A stretch of 64,000 nt of DNA from Streptomyces megasporus (GTDB lineage: Bacteria; Actinomycetota; Actinomycetes; Streptomycetales; Streptomycetaceae), in the NCBI RefSeq assembly GCF_000718985.1, contig NZ_JODL01000024.1, positions 146,799 through 210,798 on the forward strand, given 5' to 3'. Each line of letters starts with the position of its first letter. Position 1 is the stretch's first letter. Below are positions 42,580 to 54,441 of this stretch, one piece after another. The notes beneath the pieces were generated by a model, which was not told the origin of the DNA, did not search any database, and saw only the letters and a list, made by a program, of their open reading frames with translations. A program made the position numbers and the translations under genes.

Positions 42580-42769
42580 CGCTGCCTCCCAGATCCGTCG
42601 GCCGTCCGCCCCTGCTGTGGCCTGTACCCGATCGTCCGCCGTTCCCACGACTTCGAGCCGGAGCGGACACCGTCCCGCGCGCAATCCACCATATCTGTCA
42701 TATATGCGCTTAACCTGACATGGCCCTCATACGCCGTGATCCAGTCGACAGGGGAAGGGACGCCGCCTC

Positions 42770-44032
42770 ATGCCCGCAGATCTCGCCGTCCTCGGTCTGG
42801 GTCATCTCGGCCTTCCCGCCGCCCAGGCCGCCACCTCCGCCGGCATCGGCACCATCGGCTACGACCCCGACGAACACGCCGTCGCGGAGGTGAGCGCCGG
42901 ACGGCCGCCGGCGAACGGCGGGCTGTCGGCGGCCGAGGTCCGTCGGATGCTCTCCGCCGGTTTCCGCGCCACCTCCGACCCTTCCGTCCTCAGCCGGGTC
43001 CGTACCGCCCTCATCTGCGCTCCCACCCCACTGGGCGAGGACCGTTCACCGGACCTGGGGGCGGTGCGCCGGGCGGCGCTGACCCTGGGCGAGCTGCTGC
43101 GCCCCCGGACCACCGTCGTGGTGGAGTCGACCGTCCCCCCGGGCGCCACCGAGGAGTGCGTCGCCCCTCTGCTGGAGAGGGCCTCGGGCCTGCGCGCCGG
43201 ACGCGACTTCCACCTCGCCTGCGCACCCGCCCGGCTCGACCCCGGCAACCGCACCCACGGCTACTCCAACACCCCGCGGGTCATCGGCGGGCTCACCCCG
43301 GCCTGCACGGAGGCCGCCGCCGCTTTCTACGGGCGGCTGACCGAGAAGGTGGTGCGGGCGCGCGGGCTGCGCGAGGCGGAGATGACGGCGGTGCTGGAGA
43401 CCAACTACCGGCACGTCAACATCGCCTTGGTCAACGAGATGGCCGTGCTCTGCCACGACCTCGGCGTGGACCTGTGGGACGTGATCCGCTGCGCGGAGAC
43501 CAAGCCGTTCGGCTTCCACGCCTTCCGTCCCGGACCGGGCGTGGGCGGCCACGGCATCCCCGTGGACCCCGCCTGTCTGGACCGCGGGAACCGCACACCG
43601 GGCCACCCGCTGCGTCTGGTCGAGGTCGCCCGGGAGGTCAACGCCCGGATGCCCCGCTATGTCGCCCAGCGCGCGGCGACGCTGCTGAACGAGCACGGCA
43701 AGTCGGCCCGCGGCGCCCGTGTCCTGCTGCTGGGCGTCACCTACAAGGCCGACCTCGCCGACCAGCAGGGCTCCCCGGCCCCCGAGATCGCCTTCCGGCT
43801 GCTGGAGCTGGGCGCGGAGATCAGCTACCACGACCCGCACGTGCCGCAGTGGCGGGTGGCGGGCCGCCCCGTCCCGCGCGCGGACTCCCTCTACGAGTCC
43901 GCCGCCGCGGCCGACCTCACCCTCCTCCTCCAGCACCACCGCGTCTACGACCTGCAGAGCCTGTCGGCCAAGGCCCAACTCCTCCTCGACACCCGCGGCG
44001 CCAGCCCCACGGGAGCGGCCCACCGGCTGTGA
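42770..44032 (+). CDS. UDP-glucose/UDP-ManNAc dehydrogenase family protein lacking catalytic residues
   Basis: The 420-residue protein has the three domains of nucleotide-sugar dehydrogenases: a Rossmann motif GLGHLGLPAAQAA at the N-terminus, the linker helix NYRHVNIALVNEMAVLCHDLG and the C-terminal KADLADQQGSPA motif. Two catalytic positions differ. The nucleophilic Cys of GVGGHCxPVDP is Gly 262 (GVGGHGIPVDP), and the Lys of the EAExxKLxEN motif is Ala 207. It is therefore unlikely to carry out the usual four-electron oxidation. It may be inactive, or have a binding or different redox role. GGGGAAGGG lies upstream of ATG 42770. Confidence 0.85.
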   Translation: MPADLAVLGLGHLGLPAAQAATSAGIGTIGYDPDEHAVAEVSAGRPPANGGLSAAEVRRMLSAGFRATSDPSVLSRVRTALICAPTPLGEDRSPDLGAVRRAALTLGELLRPRTTVVVESTVPPGATEECVAPLLERASGLRAGRDFHLACAPARLDPGNRTHGYSNTPRVIGGLTPACTEAAAAFYGRLTEKVVRARGLREAEMTAVLETNYRHVNIALVNEMAVLCHDLGVDLWDVIRCAETKPFGFHAFRPGPGVGGHGIPVDPACLDRGNRTPGHPLRLVEVAREVNARMPRYVAQRAATLLNEHGKSARGARVLLLGVTYKADLADQQGSPAPEIAFRLLELGAEISYHDPHVPQWRVAGRPVPRADSLYESAAAADLTLLLQHHRVYDLQSLSAKAQLLLDTRGASPTGAAHRL

Positions 44033-44087
44033 CGGGCGGCGCCGCGCGGCGACCGGGGCGTCGACGGCGGGTCGACGGCAGGTCGAC

Positions 44088-44140
44088 GGCGAAGGGGCCG
44101 GGTCCGGTGGAGCGAATCCACCAATCCCGGCCCCTTCGCC
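44088..44140. terminator. Long bidirectional terminator between sugar dehydrogenase and guaB3
   Basis: GGCGAAGGGGCCGGG (44088-44102) pairs perfectly with CCCGGCCCCTTCGCC (44126-44140), and an inner stem GGTGGA/TCCACC (44106-44111, 44117-44122) caps it. It lies between two convergent genes. Confidence 0.85.
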
Positions 44141-44171
44141 GTGTTCGTCGCGTCCGTCGCGCTCTCCGCCG

Positions 44172-45281
44172 TCAGCGGGAGACGGTGACCTCCACGCGCT
44201 GGAACTCCTTCAGCTCCGAGTAGCCCGTGGTGGCCATCGCCCGACGCAGGGCGCCGAAGAAGTTCATGGAGCCGTCGGGAGTGTGCGAGGGACCCAGCAG
44301 GATCTCCTCGGTGGTGCCGACCGTGCCGAGGTTGACGCGCTTGCCGCGCGGCACGTCCTCGTGGACGGCCTCCATGCCCCAGTGGTGGCCGCGGCCGGGC
44401 GAGTCGGTGGCACGGGCCAGCGGGGAGCCCATCATCACCGCGTCCGCGCCGCAGGCGACGGCCTTGGGCAGGTCGCCGGACCAGCCCACGCCGCCGTCGG
44501 CGATGACGTGGACGTACCGGCCGCCGGACTCGTCCAGGTAGTCGCGGCGGGCCGCCGCCACGTCGGCGACGGCGGTGGCCATCGGCACCTGGATGCCCAG
44601 CACGTTGCGGGTGGTGTGCGCGGCGCCGCCGCCGAAGCCGACGAGCACGCCCGCGGCGCCGGTGCGCATCAGGTGGAGCGCGGCGGTGTACGTGGCACAG
44701 CCGCCCACGATGACGGGGACGTCCAGCTCGTAGATGAACTGCTTGAGGTTGAGCGGCTCGGCGGCCGAGGAGACGTGCTCGGCGGAGACCGTCGTGCCGC
44801 GGATGACGAAGATGTCGACACCGGCGTCGACGACCGCCTTGGAGAACTGGGCGGTGCGCTGCGGCGACAGCGCCGCGGCCGTCACCACGCCCGAGTCGCG
44901 GACCTCCTTGATCCGCTGCCCGATCAGCTCCTCCTTGATGGGCGCGGAGTAGATCTCCTGGAGCCGGCGGGTCGCCACGACCTCGTCGAGGCCGGTGATC
45001 TCCTCCAGCAGCGGCTCGGGGTCCTCGTAGCGCGTCCACAGCCCTTCGAGGTTGAGCACCCCGAGGCCGCCCAGCTCGCCGATGCGGATCGCGGTGCTCG
45101 GCGAGACGACCGAGTCCATGGGCGCGGCCAGGAACGGCAGCTCGAAGCGGTAGGCGTCGATCTGCCAGGCGATCGAGACCTCCTTCGGGTCCCGCGTGCG
45201 CCGGCTGGGCACCACGGCGATGTCGTCGAAGGCGTACGCGCGCCGTCCGCGCTTGCCACGGCCGATCTCGATCTCAGTCAA
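44172..45281 (-). CDS. guaB3: GuaB3-family IMP dehydrogenase-related protein
   Basis: The 369-residue protein is a TIM barrel of the IMPDH/GMP reductase superfamily without CBS domains. The start TTG 45281 has GGAAGGG upstream. Visible landmarks are FLAAPMDSVVS near residue 49, VGFGGGAAHTTRNVLGI near residue 215 and IADGGVGWSGDLPKAVACGADAVMMGSPLA (in parts) near residue 260. The catalytic loop of true IMPDH (GSICTT) is replaced by GAAHTT, so there is no catalytic Cys and it should not be a standard IMP dehydrogenase. It lies next to guaB, as throughout actinobacteria. Its exact reaction is not settled by sequence. Confidence 0.88.
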   Translation of the reverse strand: MTEIEIGRGKRGRRAYAFDDIAVVPSRRTRDPKEVSIAWQIDAYRFELPFLAAPMDSVVSPSTAIRIGELGGLGVLNLEGLWTRYEDPEPLLEEITGLDEVVATRRLQEIYSAPIKEELIGQRIKEVRDSGVVTAAALSPQRTAQFSKAVVDAGVDIFVIRGTTVSAEHVSSAAEPLNLKQFIYELDVPVIVGGCATYTAALHLMRTGAAGVLVGFGGGAAHTTRNVLGIQVPMATAVADVAAARRDYLDESGGRYVHVIADGGVGWSGDLPKAVACGADAVMMGSPLARATDSPGRGHHWGMEAVHEDVPRGKRVNLGTVGTTEEILLGPSHTPDGSMNFFGALRRAMATTGYSELKEFQRVEVTVSR

Positions 45282-45377
45282 CGTGTTGTGCCCTTCCTAC
45301 GGTCTACGGCCCAAGTATCCCCGAACGGGGTGCGGGGATTGGACCCCCTCGCCCGGCCGCGCGACCGGGCCGACGGT

Positions 45378-47024
<1,647 letters not shown>

Positions 47025-47711
47025 TCACTGCTCGGCGAGTGCGCGCAGCCTCGACAGGGCACGGTGTTGTGCAACGCGCACGGCCCCCGGGGACATTCCG
47101 AGCATCTGCCCGGTCTCCTCGGCGGTCAGCCCGACGGCGACGCGCAACAGCACCAGTTCGCGCTGGTGCTCGGGGAGGTTGGCCAGGAGTTTCCTGGCCC
47201 ACTCCGCGTCGCTGCTGAGCAGCGCCCGCTCCTCCGGGCCGAGCGAGTCGTCGGGCCGCTCGGGCATCTCGTCCGAGGGGACCGCCGTGCTGCCCGGCCC
47301 CCGCATGGCGGCCCGCTGGAGGTCCGCGACCTTGTGCTGGGCGATGGCCACCACGAAGGCCTCGAAGGGCTTGCCCGTGTCGCGGTAGCGGGGCAGGGCG
47401 CACAGCACCGCCAGGCAGACCTCCTGGGCGAGGTCGTCCACGAAGTGACGAGCGTCTCCCGGCAGCCGCGTCAGCCGCGTCCTGCAGTAGCGCAGGGCGA
47501 GCGGATGGACGCGGGCGAGGAGGTCGTGGGTGGCCTGCTCGTCCCCCTCCACCGCACGCTGGACGAGGGCACCGATGTCCCCCTGGCCATCGGCCTTGGG
47601 GGGCGTCTCGTCGTCGCGCATCGGTCCATGGTGCACCCGTCGCGGGCGATTCGTCGCACCGTGTCCGTGGTTGTGCGCTGAAGCGTTATGGACAGGGGCA
47701 CTCGCTGTCAC
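47025..47711 (-). CDS. shbA: ECF-type sigma factor (SigD/ShbA type)
   Basis: The protein has up to 228 residues. Region 2 ([29 protein letters not shown] in parts) and region 4 ([39 protein letters not shown]) are clear. Its place between guaB and a WhiB-like gene matches SigD of mycobacteria; the streptomycete orthologue has been described as ShbA, which drives transcription of the principal sigma gene hrdB. GTG 47711 has a strong GGGGAGG site nine bases upstream and adds a His/Asn-rich N-terminus; ATG 47621 is the shorter alternative. No anti-sigma gene is adjacent. Confidence 0.88.
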   Translation of the reverse strand: MTASAPVHNASAHNHGHGATNRPRRVHHGPMRDDETPPKADGQGDIGALVQRAVEGDEQATHDLLARVHPLALRYCRTRLTRLPGDARHFVDDLAQEVCLAVLCALPRYRDTGKPFEAFVVAIAQHKVADLQRAAMRGPGSTAVPSDEMPERPDDSLGPEERALLSSDAEWARKLLANLPEHQRELVLLRVAVGLTAEETGQMLGMSPGAVRVAQHRALSRLRALAEQ

Positions 47712-47990
47712 GTCCCGCGCCCTCCCCTCACGCCTGGCCGTCCGGTCCCCGAGGAACTCCATACACCCAGGATGCGGCACGCGGGAAATTACGGCACCAG
47801 GCCGTCTCCCGGAGGCCCCACCGCCCGGGGGCGCCGGGGCCGGTGGGAACCCTTCCGGGCATACGGACGTCGGGGGCGGAGATCACACGGACTCCACCGC
47901 TCCGGCGTCCGCGACCGTCCGCGATCGTCCGCGGTCCAGGGGACCGCCAGGAGACAGCCAGGGGGCAGGGGGAGGGTTGGAAGGGGCGGG

Positions 47991-48602
47991 CTAGCGGACG
48001 AGGCCCCAGCGGAAGCCGAGCGCCACGGCGTGTGCCCGGTCGGACGCGCCGAGCTTCTTGAACAGCCGCCGCGCGTGGGTCTTCACCGTGTCCTCGGACA
48101 GGAACAGCTCGCGCCCGATCTCGGCGTTGGAACGGCCGTGGCTCATGCCCTCCAGCACCTGGATCTCACGGGCGGTGAGCGTCGGCGCGGCACCCATCTC
48201 GGCCGAGCGCAGCCGCCGCGGCGCCAGCCGCCAGGTGGGGTCGGCCAGCGCCTGGGTGACCGTGGCCCGCAGCTCGGCGCGCGAGGCGTCCTTGTGCAGG
48301 TAGCCACGGGCGCCCGCGGCGACGGCCAGCGCGACCCCGTCGAGGTCCTCGGCCACGGTCAGCATGATGATGCGCGCGCCGGGGTCGGCCGAGAGGAGGC
48401 GTCGCACGGTCTCGACGCCGCCCAGGCCGGGCATCCGGACGTCCATCAGGATGAGATCGGAGCGGTCGGCGCCCCAGCGGCGGAGGACTTCCTCGCCGTT
48501 GGCCGCCGTGGTCACACGTTCCACGCCGGGCACGGTCGCCACCGCGCGGCGCAGCGCCTCTCGGGCAAGCGGGGAGTCGTCGCAGACGAGGACGGAAGTC
48601 AT
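47991..48602 (-). CDS. bldM: Developmental response regulator BldM
   Basis: The 203-residue protein has an N-terminal receiver (VLVCDDSPLAREAL; Asp in LILMDVRMPGLGG) and a C-terminal LuxR helix-turn-helix (LTAREIQVLEGMSHGRSN, SEDTVKTHARRLFKKLGA). BldM is an orphan regulator needed for aerial hyphae in Streptomyces and works as a homodimer or with WhiI. The receiver has an incomplete pocket in known orthologues, so phosphorylation is probably not used. An exact BldN-type promoter lies upstream (48727-48754). It is divergent from whiD. Confidence 0.95.
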   Translation of the reverse strand: MTSVLVCDDSPLAREALRRAVATVPGVERVTTAANGEEVLRRWGADRSDLILMDVRMPGLGGVETVRRLLSADPGARIIMLTVAEDLDGVALAVAAGARGYLHKDASRAELRATVTQALADPTWRLAPRRLRSAEMGAAPTLTAREIQVLEGMSHGRSNAEIGRELFLSEDTVKTHARRLFKKLGASDRAHAVALGFRWGLVR

Positions 48603-48990
48603 GATCGCCCTCCGCAGCTCATGCGCATCACCTTAGGCCTCCAGGGCTGGTACGAATCGTCACCTGCGCGGTTGACCGCCCCGGACATTCGTCCGGCACT
48701 TGTCGCTGTCAACCGCCTCCGCACACTCAACGACGGTCACCCGAAAGAGTTACGGTCTTCGGCGCCCGCTTTCAACACCCTACGTGATGGAGCCGACACG
48801 GAGGGACTATCCCGCGCAGATCAGCGGCCGTGTCGTCATTTGCCCTGTTTGGCGGGTTTTCTTTTCATTGGCCGCGCGTGTCGCAAAAAACCCGAAGAGA
48901 CATATTTACATCTACTCATACCGTGGATGTACGGTCGTGACTGTTCTCGACTGGTTCACCAGCATCAGTTCGCTTCCGAGAGGACAAGCC
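48603..48990. other. Divergent bldM-whiD intergenic region
   Basis: This 388-base stretch holds no gene. It contains the BldN-type bldM promoter in its left half. Its right half (about 48835-48945) is markedly AT-rich for this genome, with runs such as CAAAAAACC and CATATTTACATC, and should hold the whiD promoters. A GAGAGGAC-type ribosome binding site precedes whiD. Confidence 0.7.
48727..48754 (-). promoter_or_regulatory. BldN (ECF sigma)-type promoter of bldM
   Basis: On the minus strand, CGTAAC (48754-48749) is followed after exactly 16 bases by CGTTGA (48732-48727). This is the consensus recognised by sigma BldN at bldMp1 in Streptomyces. Transcription would start about 115 bases upstream of the bldM ATG. 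Confidence 0.88.
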
Positions 48991-49296
48991 ATGGCAGATT
49001 TCTCCCGCCTTCCGGGCCCCAACGCCGATCTGTGGGACTGGCAGCTGCTGGCCGCCTGTCGAGGAGTCGACAGTTCGCTGTTCTTCCACCCCGAGGGGGA
49101 ACGCGGAGCGGCGCGCAGCGCGCGCGAGGCGTCCGCCAAGGAGGTGTGCATGCGCTGCCCGGTCCGGGCCGAGTGCGCGGCCCACGCGCTCACCGTGCGT
49201 GAGCCGTACGGAGTATGGGGCGGACTGACCGAGGACGAGCGCGAGGAACTGATGGGACGCGCCCGGAACCGGCTCGTCGGCGCCGCGGGCGCTTGA
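48991..49296 (+). CDS. whiD: WhiB-family iron-sulfur protein WhiD
   Basis: The 101-residue protein has the four cluster Cys at residues 23, 53, 56 and 62 (the CxxC and CxxxxxC spacing of the family) and the G(V/I)WGG turn in YGVWGGLTEDER. Cys positions match WhiD of Streptomyces coelicolor, which carries an oxygen- and NO-sensitive 4Fe-4S cluster and is needed for late spore maturation by acting with sigma factor region 4. It is slightly shorter at the C-terminus than the S. coelicolor protein. It is divergent from bldM. Confidence 0.93.
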   Translation: MADFSRLPGPNADLWDWQLLAACRGVDSSLFFHPEGERGAARSAREASAKEVCMRCPVRAECAAHALTVREPYGVWGGLTEDEREELMGRARNRLVGAAGA

Positions 49297-49414
49297 AGGA
49301 CCGCGCCGCGCGCCGGCGCGAAAGCCCCGAGAGGATCCGTGAAGACCCGAGAAGATCTGTGAAGAAACGTCTCTGCGCGTCCGCGCCCGAACGGTGATCC
49401 GGGGCGGACGCGCC

Positions 49415-50332
49415 TCAGCGACGCGCCACGGCCGAGAGCCGGTCCAGCATGGCGGCGACCGCCGGGACGCGGGAGAGGTCCGGCAGGGTGAGCGCGACCA
49501 CCTCGCGCCGTGCCTCGGGAGTGAGCCGCACGATCCGCACGCCTCTCGGGCGCACCGAATCGATCGCCAACCCGGCCAGCACGGCCACCCCCAACCCCGC
49601 CCCGACCAGCCCCACCACGGCCGGGTAGTCGTCGGTGGCGAAGTCGATCCGCGGGGTGAAGCCCGCTCTCTCGCACATCCTCACCAGATGGCCTCGGCAG
49701 TGCGGGCAGCCCGCGATCCAGGACTCCTCCGCCAGGTCCTTCAGATCCACGCTCTCGGCCCGTGCCAGCGGGTGGTCCTCCGGGACCAGGCCGACGAGCC
49801 GCTCGGTGAGCAGCGGTCGCACCACCAGGTCCTCCTCCCACGCGCCGGCCGGATCGTCCCCCACCGAAGAGGCGGGATACGCGTAGCGGTAGGCGAGCGC
49901 GATCTCGCACTCCCCCTCCCGGACCATCTCCGCCGACCGCGGCGGCTGGGCCTCCACCAGCGACACCCGGGCGCCGGGGTGCTCCTCGCGCATCGCGGCG
50001 ACGGCCGCCGGCACGAGAGTGCAACTGGCGCTGGGGAAGGAGACCAGACGCACCCGCCCCGCGCGCAGCCCGGCGATGGCCGCCACCTCCTCCTCGGCGG
50101 CGGTCAGCCCCGCCAGGATTCCGGCCGCGTGCCGCACCAGGGCCTCGCCCGCCTCGGTCAGACGCGTCCCTCGTCCGGCGCGGACCAGCAGCGGGGTGCC
50201 CGCGATGTGCTCCAGGGACTTCATCTGCTGACTGACGGCGGGCTGCGTACAGCCCAGCTCGCGAGCCGCGGCGGAGAACGATCCCGTGCGGGCCACGGCG
50301 CGCAGCACACGGAGGTGACGGGCCTCGAACAT
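49415..50332 (-). CDS. LysR-family transcriptional regulator
   Basis: The 305-residue protein has the LysR winged helix-turn-helix at residues 4-62 (RVLRAVARTGSFSAAARELG, TQPAVSQQMKSLE) and a substrate-binding domain containing two nearby Cys (AGCPHCRGH near residue 207) that could be redox-active. It is divergent from the MOSC gene and may control it. The intergenic space holds the 13-base tandem repeats. The effector is unknown. Confidence 0.9.
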   Translation of the reverse strand: MFEARHLRVLRAVARTGSFSAAARELGCTQPAVSQQMKSLEHIAGTPLLVRAGRGTRLTEAGEALVRHAAGILAGLTAAEEEVAAIAGLRAGRVRLVSFPSASCTLVPAAVAAMREEHPGARVSLVEAQPPRSAEMVREGECEIALAYRYAYPASSVGDDPAGAWEEDLVVRPLLTERLVGLVPEDHPLARAESVDLKDLAEESWIAGCPHCRGHLVRMCERAGFTPRIDFATDDYPAVVGLVGAGLGVAVLAGLAIDSVRPRGVRIVRLTPEARREVVALTLPDLSRVPAVAAMLDRLSAVARR

Positions 50333-50400
50333 GCCTCAACCATAAGCAGGCCTTGGCCGACGTTGCCGATATTTATTCATCCCTTTGGGCAGTGTTTACC

Positions 50401-50491
50401 CGCCCCTTTGAATCGCCCCTTTGAGTCGTCTCTTTGAGTCGTCTGTTTGAGCCGCCCTTTCGAGCCGTCCCCGTGACTCGTCCCTTCGAGC
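50401..50491. repeat. Seven tandem copies of a 13-bp motif
   Basis: Seven consecutive 13-base units start at 50401, 50414, 50427, 50440, 50453, 50466 and 50479. The consensus is CGTCCCTTTGAGT. The first two units differ at one position; later units have drifted further. A related unit, CATCCCTTTGGGC, lies at 50378-50390, 10 bases before the array. The array ends 22 bases before the MOSC start and lies in the LysR-MOSC intergenic region. Confidence 0.9.
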
Positions 50492-50513
50492 AGCGCCGTC
50501 CTAGGCTGCCGGC

Positions 50514-51218
50514 ATGCGGCTTCTCTCCGTGAACCTGGCCCGTCCCCACTCGGGCGACCACACCGATTCCCCCTCCGGGGTCACCGGCATCGACAAGCGC
50601 CCGACCGACGCCCCGGTCGCCGTCGCCGCGCCCGGCCCCAAGGGAGTGGGCGGCAGCGCCCTGGCGGGCGACGTCATCGGCGACATGCGGCACCACGGCG
50701 GCGACCACCAGGCGGTGTACGCCTACGCCCGGGAGGACCTGGACGCCTGGGAGAGGGACCTCGGCCGCGAACTGCCCGCCGGTGTCTTCGGCGAGAACCT
50801 CACCACCTCGGGCGTCGACGTCAACGGCGCCCTGATCGGCGAGCGTTGGCGCGTCGGGCCGGACGTGGTGCTGGAGGTCTCCTGCGCGCGCATCCCCTGC
50901 CGCACGTTCGCGGGGTGGCTCGGGGAGGAGAAGTGGGTGAGGCGGTTCACGCGGGCCGCGGTGCCCGGCGCCTATCTGAGAGTGATCGAACCCGGCGAGA
51001 TCCGCGCCGGGGACCGGATCGAGATCCTCCACCGGCCGGACCACGAGGTGAGCGTCTCGTTCCTCTTCCGCGCCCTGACCACCGAGCGGGAGCTGCTCCC
51101 CCGCACCCTGGCCGCCGGGGAGGCCCTGCCGCCCGAGGCGCGCGCGCAGGCCCTCGCGTACCTGGAGAAGATCGAAGAGGCCGGAAAGGTCGAGAGGGCC
51201 GCGGAGCGCGCCTCCTGA
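50514..51218 (+). CDS. MOSC-domain protein (YiiM-like)
   Basis: The 234-residue protein has the YiiM pattern: LLSVNLARP at the N-terminus, GDxxxD-type DMRHHGGDHQAVYAYAREDL near residue 57, GVFGENLTTSG near residue 90 and the MOSC Cys in CARIPCRTF near residue 124. MOSC proteins bind molybdenum cofactor or sulfur carriers; YiiM-type proteins reduce N-hydroxylated compounds. Codon 1 at 50514 has no strong ribosome binding site because the repeat array ends close by. A divergent LysR gene is its likely regulator. Confidence 0.88.
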   Translation: MRLLSVNLARPHSGDHTDSPSGVTGIDKRPTDAPVAVAAPGPKGVGGSALAGDVIGDMRHHGGDHQAVYAYAREDLDAWERDLGRELPAGVFGENLTTSGVDVNGALIGERWRVGPDVVLEVSCARIPCRTFAGWLGEEKWVRRFTRAAVPGAYLRVIEPGEIRAGDRIEILHRPDHEVSVSFLFRALTTERELLPRTLAAGEALPPEARAQALAYLEKIEEAGKVERAAERAS

Positions 51219-51256
51219 CGCGTTGCCCGTTCGACCCGGCCGGATAGCGTGCCCAC

Positions 51257-52027
51257 ATGACGAGTGCACTGATCACGGGAGCCACCTCGGGCATCGGCGC
51301 CGCCTTCGCCCACCGACTGGCACGCGACGGACACGACGTGGTGCTGGTCGCCCGGAACACCGAACGGCTGCGGCAGTACGCCACCGAACTCCACGACCGG
51401 CACGGCGTGGAGGCGTCCATAATCACCGCCGACCTCGCCACGGACGACGGCATCGCGTCGGTCGAGGAGCGATTGCGCGACCGCAAGCACCCGATCGACC
51501 TGTTGGTCAACAACGCCGGTTTCGGCAACAAGGGTCGTTACCTGGAGGTCCCGGTCGAGGACGAGCTGCGGATGCTCAAGGTGCACTGCGAGGCCGTGCT
51601 GCGGCTGACCTCGGCCGCCGCGGAGAGCATGCGCGAGCGGGGGCGCGGCGGCATCGTCAACGTGGCCTCGGTGGCGGCCTTCCTGCCGCGCGGGACCTAC
51701 GGCGCCTCCAAGGCCTGGGTCGTGCAGTTCACCCAGGGCGCGGCGCGCGATCTGGGGAGGTCGGGGGTGCGGTTGATGGCCCTGTGCCCGGGTTTCGTGC
51801 GGACCGAGTTCCACGAGCGCGCCGGGATGGCGGCGGAGAACGTGCCGGGCTGGATGTGGCTGGACGCGGACCGGGTGGTGGACACCGCCATGGCCGACCT
51901 GGCGAGGGGCCGTTCCCTGTCCATCCCGGACCCGCGGTACAAGGCGCTGATGGGAGTCGCCCGGTTGGCGCCGCGCGGCCTGGTCGCCCGCGCCTCGTCC
52001 ACCACCGGGCGCTTCAGTCCCAGGTGA
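51257..52027 (+). CDS. Short-chain dehydrogenase/reductase
   Basis: The 256-residue protein is a classical SDR: TGATSGIGAAFA at the N-terminus for NAD(P), NNAGFGNKG near residue 90 and the catalytic Ser...YxxxK pattern (VASVAAFLPRGTYGASKAW) near residues 138-156. It probably reduces a ketone or oxidises an alcohol; the substrate is unknown. It follows the MOSC gene by 38 bases on the same strand and converges on groEL1. Confidence 0.9.
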   Translation: MTSALITGATSGIGAAFAHRLARDGHDVVLVARNTERLRQYATELHDRHGVEASIITADLATDDGIASVEERLRDRKHPIDLLVNNAGFGNKGRYLEVPVEDELRMLKVHCEAVLRLTSAAAESMRERGRGGIVNVASVAAFLPRGTYGASKAWVVQFTQGAARDLGRSGVRLMALCPGFVRTEFHERAGMAAENVPGWMWLDADRVVDTAMADLARGRSLSIPDPRYKALMGVARLAPRGLVARASSTTGRFSPR

Positions 52028-52078
52028 CCGGCGCCCGGCCGTCCCGCGGATGCCCACCCCCGCTCCCGACAGCGCGAA

Positions 52079-52116
52079 GGCCCGGTCCCCTCGAACCTCG
52101 ACGAGGGGGCCGGGCC
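52079..52116. terminator. Bidirectional terminator between SDR and groEL1
   Basis: GGCCCGGTCCCCTCG (52079-52093) pairs with CGAGGGGGCCGGGCC (52102-52116), with only one G-T wobble, across an 8-base loop. It lies between convergent stops. Confidence 0.8.
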
Positions 52117-52142
52117 TCGGCCGTGGGCGGGTGCCCGTCGTG

Positions 52143-53825
<1,683 letters not shown>

Positions 53826-53873
53826 TCACGACACGGGTACCAGGGCGCGGACCACAGGCAGTCTTCGCGGTGC

Positions 53874-54185
53874 TTACTTCTCGATGATCGCGAGAACGTC
53901 GCGAGCCGAGAGGACGAGGTACTCCTCGCCGTTGTACTTCACCTCGGTGCCGCCGTACTTGCTGTACAGCACGATGTCGCCGACCTTGACGTCGAGCGGC
54001 AGACGGTTGCCGTCCTCGAAGCGGCCCGGACCCACGGCCAGGACGGTGCCCTCCTGGGGCTTCTCCTTGGCGGTGTCCGGGATGACCAGGCCGGAGGCGG
54101 TGGTCTGCTCGGCGTCGAGCGGCTGGACCACGATGCGGTCCTCGAGCGGCTTGATGGCAACCTTGGAGCTAGTGGCGGTCGTCAC
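53874..54185 (-). CDS. groES: Co-chaperonin GroES
   Basis: The 103-residue protein has the GroES fold with [16 protein letters not shown] near residue 12, the mobile loop around [15 protein letters not shown] and [18 protein letters not shown] 54185 has GGGAGG seven bases upstream. Two CIRCE elements lie 102-174 bases upstream, so it is heat-induced via HrcA. It is the first gene of the groES-groEL1 operon. Confidence 0.96.
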   Translation of the reverse strand: MTTATSSKVAIKPLEDRIVVQPLDAEQTTASGLVIPDTAKEKPQEGTVLAVGPGRFEDGNRLPLDVKVGDIVLYSKYGGTEVKYNGEEYLVLSARDVLAIIEK

Positions 54186-54286
54186 GATCCGACCTCCCCC
54201 TTCGGAGATCTCACGGGGTTTGGATGTCTGGGGTGGCGACCTGGTAGATCCGTCGTCGCGGGTGCCGGATCTGCCCGTCGCTGGGA

Positions 54287-54313
54287 TTGGCACTCGCTCA
54301 AGGAGAGTGCCAA
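54287..54313. promoter_or_regulatory. CIRCE element 1
   Basis: TTGGCACTC and GAGTGCCAA, exact reverse complements, are separated by nine bases. This is the HrcA-binding CIRCE inverted repeat upstream of groES, differing from the consensus TTAGCACTC by one base per arm. Confidence 0.93.
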
Positions 54314-54332
54314 CGTCGAGACTAGGCGGGCG

Positions 54333-54359
54333 TTAGCACTCAGTCAACCGGAGTGCCAA
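54333..54359. promoter_or_regulatory. CIRCE element 2
   Basis: TTAGCACTC and GAGTGCCAA flank a nine-base spacer. The left arm is the exact consensus; the right arm has one change. It is 46 bases (centre to centre) from the first CIRCE, on the side of the divergent Uma2 gene. Confidence 0.93.
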
Positions 54360-54441
54360 CGCACGGCGCGTTGCGCGCCTTCGCGCCGATATGCTGACCG
54401 CACACCGCGTCGCAGGTGCCCACCCGTGAGGAGTGCCGCCG

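Noticed and set aside
44058..44090. Three short GTCGACGGC direct repeats before guaB3
   Set aside because: Short, GC-rich and next to the terminator; likely slippage without function.
50401..50491. CRISPR array
   Set aside because: Units are 13 bases, contiguous and without spacers; no cas genes nearby.
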